Below are positions 1-6,792 of a DNA stretch of 8,663 nt, in pieces. Every line of letters begins with the position of its first letter. Position 1 is the first letter of the stretch. The position numbers and the translations under genes were made by a program. Under the pieces are notes generated by a model that did no database searches, had not been told where the DNA came from, and saw nothing but the letters and a program-made list of their open reading frames with translations. Source of the DNA: Burkholderiaceae bacterium (GTDB taxonomy: Bacteria > Pseudomonadota > Gammaproteobacteria > Burkholderiales > Burkholderiaceae); NCBI GenBank assembly GCA_947380285.1, contig CANCQD010000097.1, forward strand, positions 1 through 8,663, given 5' to 3'.

Positions 1-68
1 CAGGCCGTGACACAACCGTTGCATTCAATGCATCGCTCTGTGTCGCAAATAAATTTCATTCTTGCCAT
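1..68 (-). CDS. fdh3B: Formate dehydrogenase beta subunit (Fdh3B-type 4Fe-4S protein), N-terminal fragment
   Basis: This is the start of a gene cut by the left window edge; 22 codons are visible. The translation begins MARMKFICDTERCIECNGCV and continues T-A. It shows a ferredoxin-type cluster motif C13-x2-C16-x2-C19, whose fourth Cys would fall just outside the window, and an extra Cys at position 8. This matches the conserved N-terminus of Fdh3-type beta subunits, which hold four 4Fe-4S clusters and pass electrons from the alpha subunit to a membrane cytochrome b subunit. The ATG is preceded by a clear AGGAG at 75-79 with a 6-nt spacer. It starts 27 nt after the alpha-subunit stop, as expected for co-translated enzyme subunits. 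The family call rests on few residues but is strengthened by position. Confidence 0.85.
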   Translation of the reverse strand, partial: MARMKFICDTERCIECNGCVTA

Positions 69-74
69 TGTGTT

Positions 75-79
75 CTCCT
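75..79 (-). promoter_or_regulatory. Ribosome binding site of the beta subunit gene
   Basis: On the minus strand the sequence reads AGGAG, six bases before the ATG at 68. It is a strong Shine-Dalgarno match and fixes the start of the truncated beta-subunit gene, which otherwise has another in-frame Met at codon 4. Confidence 0.75.
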
Positions 80-95
80 GACTTTATTTTTTGAC

Positions 96-3074
96 TTAGG
101 CAAATTTTTCGATTTGACACATAGTGGTTTTAGTCTCTTGCATCATCGTCACTTGGTCGTAACCATACGTTGTTGCAGTGTTGACCGCTTCACCCTGAAC
201 TACAGGGGCAGCACCCTCTGGATAGTATTTGCGAATGTCCTCGCCCTGCCACCAACCCGCAAAGTGGAATGGAACGAAAGCAGTTCCTTGATCAACACGC
301 TCTGTAACCATTGCGCGCACTTTGATCTTGGCACCCGTTGGCGACTTCACCCAAACATAATCCCAGTTCTTAATACCGCGATCCGCTGCAGCCTTTGGAT
401 TGATCTCCACAAAGTTTTCTTGTTGGAGTTCTGCCAACCATGGATTGGAACGAGTTTCATCTCCACCGCCCTCGTACTCAACCAAACGACCAGAGGTCAG
501 AATGATTGGGAACTTCTCATATAACTTCAGATTCAAGTTCTGATCTTGAACAGACTTATAGAGGGTTGGCAGGCGCCAGAAGTTTTTCTTATCAGCAGAA
601 GTTGGGTACTTGCGCATCATTGGCGCGTTTGTACTGTAGAGCGCTTCACGGTGAGTTGGAATCGCATCAGGGAAGTTCCAAACTACTGCGCGTGCTTTTG
701 CATTACCAAATGGATGGCAACCGTTTTTCATAACTACGCGCTGAATACCACCAGATAAGTCAGTCTTCCAGTTCTTACCTTCTGCAAGTTTTTTCTCGTC
801 ATCAGTTAACTGATCCCACCAACCTAGTTTCTTCACAAACACGTGATCAAATTCTGGGTAGCCAGTGGTGATCGCCGAGCCTTTAGAGTAGGAGCCGTCT
901 TCTGCCAACAGATTCTTACCTTCGCGCTCAACACCGAAGTTGGCGCGGAAGTTACCACCGCCCTCCATGACGCTTTTGCTGGTGTCATACAGATTTGGCG
1001 AACCAGGATGCTTGATTGCTGCTGTGCCGTAGCAAGGCCAAGGCAAGCCATAGTAGTCACCTGTTGTGTTGTATCCAGTTACCGGATCAATACCACCACG
1101 TGACTTTAAGGTCTTCGGATCAAATGTGGCAACCATTCTCATATGCGCCTTGAGACGCTCAGGTGTTTGACCTGTGTATCCAATAGTCCAAACGGAACGA
1201 TTAATCTCGCGCAAGATGTCTTCGATCTGTGGCTCTTTCCATTGCTTGCCTGCAAATTTAGTGCTCAGCATCTTGTAGTTTTTCGACAACTCTTCACCAA
1301 AACCTAAGCGATCAGCAAAAGCTTGCATGATTACGTGGTCGGGAACAGACTCAAATAATGGGTCGATTACCTTCTCGCGCCACTGCAATGAGCGGTTCGA
1401 TGCTGTAGCTGTACCGCAAGTTTCAAACTGCGTTGCAGCAGGCAACAAATAAACATTGCGATTCTTATTTACTGCTTGTCCTTCTGCAGCGGGCATCGCA
1501 GCCATTGCAGCAGTAGCACTTGGATATGGATCCACTACCACTAAGAGATCTAATTTATCCATCGCACGCTTCATGTCGAGGCCGCGAGTTTGCGAGTTAG
1601 GTGCATGACCCCAGAAGAACAGACCCTTCACGTTAGTCTGCTGATCGATCATGTCATTCTTCTCGAGAACAGCATCCACCCAACGAGACACAGTAGTGCC
1701 GGATTTCTCCATCATGTCAGGCGCATAACGACCCTTAATCCAGTCGTAGTCAACACCCCAAACAGCCGCGAAGTGTTTCCATGAGCCAGCTGCTAAGCCA
1801 TAGTAGCCAGGCAATGAGTCTGGATTAGGGCCTACGTCAGTTGCGCCTTGAACGTTATCGTGACCGCGGAAAATGTTTGTACCGCCGCCAGATTTACCTA
1901 CGTTACCTAAGGCTAATTGCAAAATACAAGAGGCGCGCACAATCGCATTACCGATAGTGTGCTGGGTTTGCCCCATACACCACACAACCGTACTAGGACG
2001 ATTCATTGCCATCGTTTTTGCAGCCTGGTAAACCTGTGCTTCAGGAACACCGCAAGCCTCTTCAACGGCTGCAGGAGTCCACTTCTCCATTACCTCTTTG
2101 CGGATCTCATCCATGCCGTAAACACGGTCGTTGATGTACTTCTTATCTTCCCAGCCGTTTTTAAAGATGTGATACAGCATTCCAAACAAGAATGGAATAT
2201 CAGTGCCAGAACGAATACGGATGTACTGATCTGACTTAGCAGCAGTTCGGGTGTAACGTGGATCAACCACAATCACTTTGCAACCATTTTCCTTTGCGTG
2301 CAAGAGCATCAACATAGAAACTGGATGAGCCTCGGCAGCATTTGAACCAATATACAAAGCAGCCTTGGAATTCATCATGTCGTTATAGCTATTGGTCATC
2401 GCACCATAGCCCCAGGTGTTTGCAACACCGGCAACAGTTGTGGAGTGACAAATACGAGCCTGATGGTCTGTATTGTTAGTACCAAAGAAAGAAACCCACT
2501 TACGGAGTAAGTAGGCCTGTTCATTATTGTGCTTCGAGGAGCCGATAAAGAACATCGCATCCGGAGAGTATTTCTCACGAATGCTCTTCATCTGGGCAGT
2601 AATTTCAGTTAAGGCTTGGTCCCAAGAAATACGCTGGTACTTTCCATCTACCAACTTCATTGGGTAACGTAAGCGGTAATCGCCATGGCCATGCTCACGC
2701 AAGGCAGCGCCTTTAGCACAGTGAGCACCCATGTTAATCGGGGAATCAAACACAGCGTCTTGACGAACCCAAACACCATTCTCAACCGTGGCATCCACCG
2801 CACAACCTACGGAGCAGTGAGTACAAATCGATCTCTTGACTTCAATCTTGCCCTTACCATCAAGCATGGCCTTACTTTGCTCAGCAGAGGCCTTTTGCAC
2901 GAAGCTTAATTGACTAGCTGCGATACCAGCTCCTACTCCTACGCCTGAACGTTTAAGGAATGAGCGGCGATCCATCGTTGGCACGGCTGCTTTTAAGCCA
3001 CGTGACAAGCTGCCAATCAGGCGTGATGTTGAACGACTGCTTTGTGGGGTATTGGATTTACGAGTCAGACTCAT
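96..3074 (-). CDS. fdhA: Formate dehydrogenase alpha (catalytic) subunit, Tat-exported, Cys-type molybdopterin enzyme
   Basis: Catalytic subunit that oxidises formate to CO2 at a Mo or W bis-molybdopterin guanine dinucleotide centre; the Tat signal implies periplasmic location. A twin-arginine motif RRSFLK lies at residues 36-41, followed by a hydrophobic stretch to about 56. The 4Fe-4S motif is C84-x2-C87-x3-C91-x27-C119, with Lys121 in the place of the conserved Lys that sits between cluster and cofactor. The active-site segment is ARICHST: Cys209 (codon TGT at 2448-2450) replaces the selenocysteine of E. coli FdnG/FdhF and is followed by the conserved His210. RGHDNVQGATD (403-413) matches the Arg-bearing loop of FdhF. 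A C-terminal molybdopterin dinucleotide-binding domain occupies about 855-985. M1 is preferred over M34 because AGGGA lies 6 nt upstream of M1 and none is seen before M34. The 992 residues are full length for the family. It lies 68 nt after the small Tat gene and 27 nt before the beta subunit. Confidence 0.95.
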   Translation of the reverse strand: MSLTRKSNTPQSSRSTSRLIGSLSRGLKAAVPTMDRRSFLKRSGVGVGAGIAASQLSFVQKASAEQSKAMLDGKGKIEVKRSICTHCSVGCAVDATVENGVWVRQDAVFDSPINMGAHCAKGAALREHGHGDYRLRYPMKLVDGKYQRISWDQALTEITAQMKSIREKYSPDAMFFIGSSKHNNEQAYLLRKWVSFFGTNNTDHQARICHSTTVAGVANTWGYGAMTNSYNDMMNSKAALYIGSNAAEAHPVSMLMLLHAKENGCKVIVVDPRYTRTAAKSDQYIRIRSGTDIPFLFGMLYHIFKNGWEDKKYINDRVYGMDEIRKEVMEKWTPAAVEEACGVPEAQVYQAAKTMAMNRPSTVVWCMGQTQHTIGNAIVRASCILQLALGNVGKSGGGTNIFRGHDNVQGATDVGPNPDSLPGYYGLAAGSWKHFAAVWGVDYDWIKGRYAPDMMEKSGTTVSRWVDAVLEKNDMIDQQTNVKGLFFWGHAPNSQTRGLDMKRAMDKLDLLVVVDPYPSATAAMAAMPAAEGQAVNKNRNVYLLPAATQFETCGTATASNRSLQWREKVIDPLFESVPDHVIMQAFADRLGFGEELSKNYKMLSTKFAGKQWKEPQIEDILREINRSVWTIGYTGQTPERLKAHMRMVATFDPKTLKSRGGIDPVTGYNTTGDYYGLPWPCYGTAAIKHPGSPNLYDTSKSVMEGGGNFRANFGVEREGKNLLAEDGSYSKGSAITTGYPEFDHVFVKKLGWWDQLTDDEKKLAEGKNWKTDLSGGIQRVVMKNGCHPFGNAKARAVVWNFPDAIPTHREALYSTNAPMMRKYPTSADKKNFWRLPTLYKSVQDQNLNLKLYEKFPIILTSGRLVEYEGGGDETRSNPWLAELQQENFVEINPKAAADRGIKNWDYVWVKSPTGAKIKVRAMVTERVDQGTAFVPFHFAGWWQGEDIRKYYPEGAAPVVQGEAVNTATTYGYDQVTMMQETKTTMCQIEKFA

Positions 3075-3080
3075 ATGTTG

Positions 3081-3085
3081 TCCCT
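3081..3085 (-). promoter_or_regulatory. Ribosome binding site of fdhA
   Basis: AGGGA on the minus strand, 6 nt before the ATG at 3074. It decides for the long N-terminus, which puts the twin arginines at residues 36-37 rather than directly after the start. Confidence 0.65.
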
Positions 3086-3142
3086 GAGAAAGTTTTTTTT
3101 ATTTATTAAGTAACAGTTAAAACAAAAGCAAATTAAAGATCG

Positions 3143-3364
3143 TTAAATCAAAGTGGTTTCGTAATACTTGCGCATGTGAGCAGTCATAGTTTGACCAACA
3201 TCTTTCACGGCTTTTGTACCGCTAATTTCTTGAATAACCGCTTTGCCAACTGGAGTTTGGCTAGCAACAGCAACGGCACCAACGGCGGCGCCTGCACCAA
3301 TAAAGAACTTACGGCGCGATGGTTTATTTTCTTCGCTTAATGCAATGGTAGTTTTGGTGCGCAT
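3143..3364 (-). CDS. Small twin-arginine signal protein of the formate dehydrogenase locus
   Basis: A 73-residue protein consisting mostly of a Tat signal. The n-region is charged, then SRRKFF (residues 16-21) is followed by a Gly/Ala/Val-rich hydrophobic stretch to about residue 35. Only some 35 residues remain after it, ending HMRKYYETTLI. Small Tat-signal proteins like this are common next to Fdh3-type formate dehydrogenases and often carry a similar tyrosine-rich tail; their role is not settled. No clear AxA cleavage site is visible, so it may stay membrane-anchored. The ATG has AGGAA at 3371-3375 with a 6-nt spacer. It lies 115 nt after the chaperone gene and 68 nt before fdhA, which places it first in the structural block. 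Possible roles, by inference, are a small subunit or an assembly or export helper of the enzyme. Confidence 0.85.
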   Translation of the reverse strand: MRTKTTIALSEENKPSRRKFFIGAGAAVGAVAVASQTPVGKAVIQEISGTKAVKDVGQTMTAHMRKYYETTLI

Positions 3365-3447
3365 GGCATGTTCCTATGTAGTTTTTCTTGATTTGGCTCA
3401 AGTGTAATTGGTAATTGCATTTTTGACATATCGCTGTAACAAAACCC

Positions 3448-3477
3448 ATATAAGACTTACCCTATGCTGCATTGCAA
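3448..3477 (-). promoter_or_regulatory. Possible sigma-70-like promoter ahead of the Tat peptide and fdhA
   Basis: On the minus strand TTGCAA (3477-3472) is followed after 18 nt by TTATAT (3453-3448). The -35 matches consensus at four of six bases and the -10 at three of six. It lies in the only sizeable gap (115 nt) inside the gene cluster, just after the chaperone stop codon. The position is sensible for a promoter of the structural genes, but the match is weak and proof would need transcript 5' ends. Confidence 0.22.
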
Positions 3478-3480
3478 CAT
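3464..3480 (-). repeat. 17-nt near-palindrome at the chaperone stop codon
   Basis: The plus strand reads ATGCTGCATTGCAACAT. Apart from the centre, only one symmetric base pair fails to match (positions 4 and 14). As RNA it could form a 7-bp stem with one G-U pair and a 3-nt loop, but no U-run follows on the minus strand, so it is not a standard terminator. It overlaps the candidate -35 hexamer and the last base of the chaperone stop codon, and could be a protein-binding site. Confidence 0.35.
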
Positions 3481-4142
3481 TAAATCATGTCAAAACTTTG
3501 GCCTTCAATCGCAAGGAATTCTCTTGTAAGAGCCGCTACTGGGCGGTAGAGATGCATCTCTGGAATATCTTCAATGGCATTACACAATTCGTCGTACCAA
3601 GGGCGAATGTGCTCATTGAAAAAAACCCTTTGATTTGTAAGGTTTGAGATCACTACATCATCCCCTGCAATCAGATAACGCATCACTTCGCAAAGCGCAG
3701 AAATATGGTCCTCGGTTTCTGTTATCTCTTCGGCAGCCTCAAGTCCAAATTCAGCCAATGCATTCCGAATATTGATCAAAGGCTTCTCATTTAAATGGCC
3801 TGCCATGTAAAAGGAGCCATTAAGTACGACGTTGGGCTTGCCAACGCTAATGAAATTCAAATCAAACTCATCAAGCCAAGCCTTGGCAGGATTATTTTTG
3901 GCGACCTCAACCACGTCCATCCAGGCTTTAGCCAATGGCGCCTCATCAGATGCATCGTGCTGATCTGCTGATGCTGCAATTTGATCTAAAAGCTCTTGAT
4001 CAGGCGGCATCTGAAAAAAACGAGCAATCAAACCATATAAATCTGCCCTTGCTAGATCCTCTGGCAAGCCAACATCACCTATTTCAGTAGCTAAATTATC
4101 CTTCGCCGCTTCGTTAGCAGCGTCTTTTGCTAGTTCACTCAT
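3480..4142 (-). CDS. TorD/DmsD-family cytoplasmic chaperone for the formate dehydrogenase
   Basis: A 220-residue all-alpha protein of the TorD/DmsD/NarJ type. Such chaperones bind the Tat signal of a molybdoenzyme and hold it back until the cofactor is inserted. Family signatures are seen: an N-terminal helix ADLYGLIARFF (33-43), the central stretch FYMAGHLNEKPL (111-122), the E-D-H motif at 144-146, and FFNEHIRPWYDEL (174-186). The start chosen is the ATG at 4142, which overlaps the stop of the upstream Fe-S gene as ATGA and suggests translational coupling; a TTG at 4175 in the same frame would add 11 residues lacking family character. The N-terminal 30 residues before the first conserved helix are acidic and probably flexible. 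Its likely client, inferred from position, is the alpha subunit encoded two genes downstream. Confidence 0.88.
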   Translation of the reverse strand: MSELAKDAANEAAKDNLATEIGDVGLPEDLARADLYGLIARFFQMPPDQELLDQIAASADQHDASDEAPLAKAWMDVVEVAKNNPAKAWLDEFDLNFISVGKPNVVLNGSFYMAGHLNEKPLINIRNALAEFGLEAAEEITETEDHISALCEVMRYLIAGDDVVISNLTNQRVFFNEHIRPWYDELCNAIEDIPEMHLYRPVAALTREFLAIEGQSFDMI

Positions 4143-6229
4143 GTTTCTTTTTTCACCATATCTACAACTCGACAATCACTACACATCTTCAATCGATCCA
4201 TTGCAGCACCAGCAAATGCACCGTGAGCGCCTAGCTTGGTGAGCATGAGATCAACCATCTTCAGTGTTCCAAAAGGCTTGCCACAGCTAATGCAATGGAA
4301 GGCTTGTGTTTCATTTAAGTTAGTCCGTTGCTTGCGCTGCTCAACTGTTTGCAAACGAGGGGCAAGCGTCAGAGCCTTCTCAGGGCAGGTTTGCACGCAA
4401 ATACCGCACTGAACGCACTGCTTTTCAATAAAAGAAAGGATGGGCTCATCAGGGTTATCTAACAGCGCGCCCTCAGGGCAACCGCTGACACAAGACATAC
4501 ACAAAGTACAAGCGTCTTTGTTGATTGTCAGGCCGCCTAATAAGGAAGACTTTGGAAGCACAACTCCCGCTTCAGGCAATGGTGACTTGGCTTGTTTTTG
4601 TAAATGCTCAAGGACAGCCTCTAGCGTTTCGCGTTTTTGATTCGACAAACCAATGCTTGCAGGCGTACAAATAGGGCCGAGTGATCCACGCTGACGCAAT
4701 GCCCCCATTGCTTTAGACACAGTTGCTATATCTTCAACTGAATTTGCTAAGATCAAGTGAACTCGCTCATCAAAGCCATATGCCTTAAGAATACTATTTG
4801 CTAAATCCACCTGTACTTCAAGCGCAGCACGATACGCAGGGTCTTCATCACCACTTAATAACAATGTCACCTCAGCAAAACCATATGTGAGTGCGCCAAG
4901 CCATAAATCCAAACCTGTTGAGGCGATATGTTCAATGCCATAGGGAATGACAAATGAAGGAAGACCTTCAAACTGTTTTGGCATGATGTGTGAAGATCGG
5001 CCTAAGCCATCAATCATTTGCGTGCCCACTGTTAAAGTATGTAACAGCAAACTTGGGGCCACTGCCTGATTCATCTTTTTCGCTTCGGCAGTAAAGACGC
5101 TTGCTACCGTTTTCAGTTCTTTGCCTTGATGAGCAACGCTTGGGTAGTTGTAACGCATCGCACCGGAAGGGCAGGCTGTGGCACATGCGCCGCAACCCAT
5201 ACAGAGGTTTGGATTGACCTCTATAGAACCTTGGCCATTTTTAAAGATTGAACCAATCGCACCAGTTGAACAAACATCAATACAAGCATTGCAACCTACT
5301 TTGCCATTACGACCATGGGCACAAATTTTTTCGTTATAGACAAAATATTTAGGCTTCTCAAACTCCCCCACCATCTCTGACAATTGATTGACTGCCAGCG
5401 CTTGCTCCAGAGGATCCGTACCAGGAGCAAAATAGCCTTGCGGGGTTTGGCTCATACGCATTTTGGGGTCTACCCTTAAATCCAAAATGAGATCAAATTC
5501 AGAATTGCGATCACGCTCTTTTCGATCAAAAGAAATGGCGCCAATACTGGCGCATGCAGTAACGCAATCGCGATGGGATTTACATTTGCTTAAATCAATC
5601 TGAAAGGAGAGATCAATAGCGCCTTCGGGGCATACTTCAACGCAGGCTCCACAGCGCGTGCACATCTCAGGGTCAATTGGATTTTGTAGATCCCAGTTAA
5701 CTGAAAAGTTACCGAGATAACCATCTAGCTTAGTGACTACACCAGTAAAGATTGGATAACTGCGGGCAAGCGGCAAGTCACCCGGCTCGGTACAGAGAAC
5801 AGACACATCCAAAGACTGACTTAATTTTTCTGCCCAAGGGATGGCTTGGGAGCCAGCGCCGACGATGAGTAATCTTCCCTGGCTTTCATAATTCACTACT
5901 GGGACAGGCTCAGCTTCTGGCATATCCGCCAAAGCTAGTAATGCGGCAATTTTGGGACCAGAGGTTTTGGCTTCTTGCGTCCAGCCGGCAACCTCTCGAA
6001 TATTCACAAAACGCAGTGGCGCAACCAAAGGCTTTTCAGATTGATCAGCCAACTCTCTAAATAGCGCACCCTCTTGCGTGCAAGCCACTACCAATGAATC
6101 AGAACCGTCTAGTGCTTTTAAAAAAGATCCGACTTCCTGTCTACATAACGATTGATGAATCGGCACACCCATTTCTTTTGCATCTAAGGGCATAGTGCCA
6201 TTGCAGTTACAGACTAATTTTTGACTCAT
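4139..6229 (-). CDS. Large multi-cluster 4Fe-4S protein with HdrA-like layout
   Basis: A 696-residue protein with no signal peptide or membrane segment, so probably cytoplasmic. Domains in order: an N-terminal Cys region (C7-x-C9, C29, C50) reminiscent of HdrA; a Rossmann-like strand-loop LLIVGAGSQAI (120-130) lacking the third Gly of GxGxxG; a ferredoxin pair with C190-x2-C193-x2-C196-x3-C200-P and C216-x2-H219-x2-C222-x3-C226; a second pair with C303-x9-C313-x2-C316-x3-C320 and C343-x2-C346-x2-C349-x3-C353-P; an alpha/beta region (about 365-560); a third pair with C574-x2-C577-x2-C580-x3-C584-P and C605-x2-C608-x2-C611-x3-C615-P; and a zinc-ribbon-like end with C646-x2-C649 and C683-x2-C686. 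Up to six clusters are possible. Proteins of this kind are found beside Fdh3 genes in betaproteobacteria; electron transfer or enzyme maturation is likely but unproven. AAGAAG about 7 nt before the ATG is a moderate ribosome site. It ends in an ATGA overlap with the chaperone gene. Confidence 0.88.
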   Translation of the reverse strand: MSQKLVCNCNGTMPLDAKEMGVPIHQSLCRQEVGSFLKALDGSDSLVVACTQEGALFRELADQSEKPLVAPLRFVNIREVAGWTQEAKTSGPKIAALLALADMPEAEPVPVVNYESQGRLLIVGAGSQAIPWAEKLSQSLDVSVLCTEPGDLPLARSYPIFTGVVTKLDGYLGNFSVNWDLQNPIDPEMCTRCGACVEVCPEGAIDLSFQIDLSKCKSHRDCVTACASIGAISFDRKERDRNSEFDLILDLRVDPKMRMSQTPQGYFAPGTDPLEQALAVNQLSEMVGEFEKPKYFVYNEKICAHGRNGKVGCNACIDVCSTGAIGSIFKNGQGSIEVNPNLCMGCGACATACPSGAMRYNYPSVAHQGKELKTVASVFTAEAKKMNQAVAPSLLLHTLTVGTQMIDGLGRSSHIMPKQFEGLPSFVIPYGIEHIASTGLDLWLGALTYGFAEVTLLLSGDEDPAYRAALEVQVDLANSILKAYGFDERVHLILANSVEDIATVSKAMGALRQRGSLGPICTPASIGLSNQKRETLEAVLEHLQKQAKSPLPEAGVVLPKSSLLGGLTINKDACTLCMSCVSGCPEGALLDNPDEPILSFIEKQCVQCGICVQTCPEKALTLAPRLQTVEQRKQRTNLNETQAFHCISCGKPFGTLKMVDLMLTKLGAHGAFAGAAMDRLKMCSDCRVVDMVKKET

Positions 6230-6240
6230 GCGCTATCTTC

Positions 6241-6792
6241 TTAGGTTTTTTTCTGTTCTGACTCTATTGGGGCTTCATTCGGCACTGTATCCAAGGGAAC
6301 AGAAGGTATTTGCTGTGTGGATGTTAAATCACTTTGCTGTTGCGCATCCAATATCAAATTTGCCTCTTGGCCCTCAATTGCCTTAGGCTCTTGAGTCTCA
6401 GGCTCGGCTGACTTACTGAAAAGCTTCAACATATCGCTCTGGACCATTCGCTCGAGCATTCCAGGAGGCAGTGGATCTGGCTTGCTGTAATCATCAATAT
6501 AGATATCCAATCCATCCATGATGTTGAAATGGGGATCGGTAAACATTTTCTTTAGGGCGGCTTGCTGAACGGCTGGATCAACATCTGGTTTCATAAAAGC
6601 AGAAAAATCAGGATCAAAGCGATCAATCTTGGCTACATCCTCTAAGTTAGCAGGAGGAGGTGCAGGCTCTTGGACACTCTCAACCGGTGGGGCCTGAGTA
6701 ATCTCTTTGGGTGTCTCTACTTTTTTCTCGAGCGAAGCATCTTCTTTACCTGCTTTGCGCTTAGACCAACGGCCCAGAAATCCATCGGCCAT
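6241..6792 (-). CDS. DUF3306 domain protein
   Basis: A 183-residue protein of unknown function. It begins with the short family signature FLGRWSKRK (5-13), then a Pro/Glu-rich, probably disordered linker (about 14-52). The conserved core spans about 55-125 and includes FDPDFSAFMKPDVD (59-72), ALKKMFTDPHFN (79-90) and MDGLDIYIDDYS (92-103). The tail from about 128 is again low in complexity, rich in Gln, Glu, Pro and Ser. There is no signal peptide, membrane helix or Cys. The start ATG has GGAGG at 6797-6801 with a 4-nt spacer and shares one base with the DUF3305 stop (TAATG). DUF3306 genes are known neighbours of DUF3305 and formate dehydrogenase genes, so a joint accessory role is inferred, with no known activity. 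Confidence 0.85.
   Translation of the reverse strand: MADGFLGRWSKRKAGKEDASLEKKVETPKEITQAPPVESVQEPAPPPANLEDVAKIDRFDPDFSAFMKPDVDPAVQQAALKKMFTDPHFNIMDGLDIYIDDYSKPDPLPPGMLERMVQSDMLKLFSKSAEPETQEPKAIEGQEANLILDAQQQSDLTSTQQIPSVPLDTVPNEAPIESEQKKT

Noticed and set aside
114..524. A 136-codon plus-strand open frame opposite fdhA.
   Set aside because: It lies antisense inside a gene with clear motifs and has no recognisable domain; it is a by-product of the coding strand.
3075..3142. A promoter-like TTGCTT with TAATAA 17 nt later on the minus strand before fdhA.
   Set aside because: Only three of six bases match in each box, in an AT-rich gap where chance matches are expected.
3385..3405. A CTTGA/TCAAG 5-bp hairpin in the gap before the small Tat gene.
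   Set aside because: The stem is too short and AT-rich, and it lacks a U-run on the transcribed strand.
4143..4175. An upstream TTG start that would lengthen the TorD-like chaperone by 11 residues.
   Set aside because: The ATG at 4142 makes a classic ATGA overlap with the previous gene, and the extra residues are encoded within that gene's last codons and lack family character.
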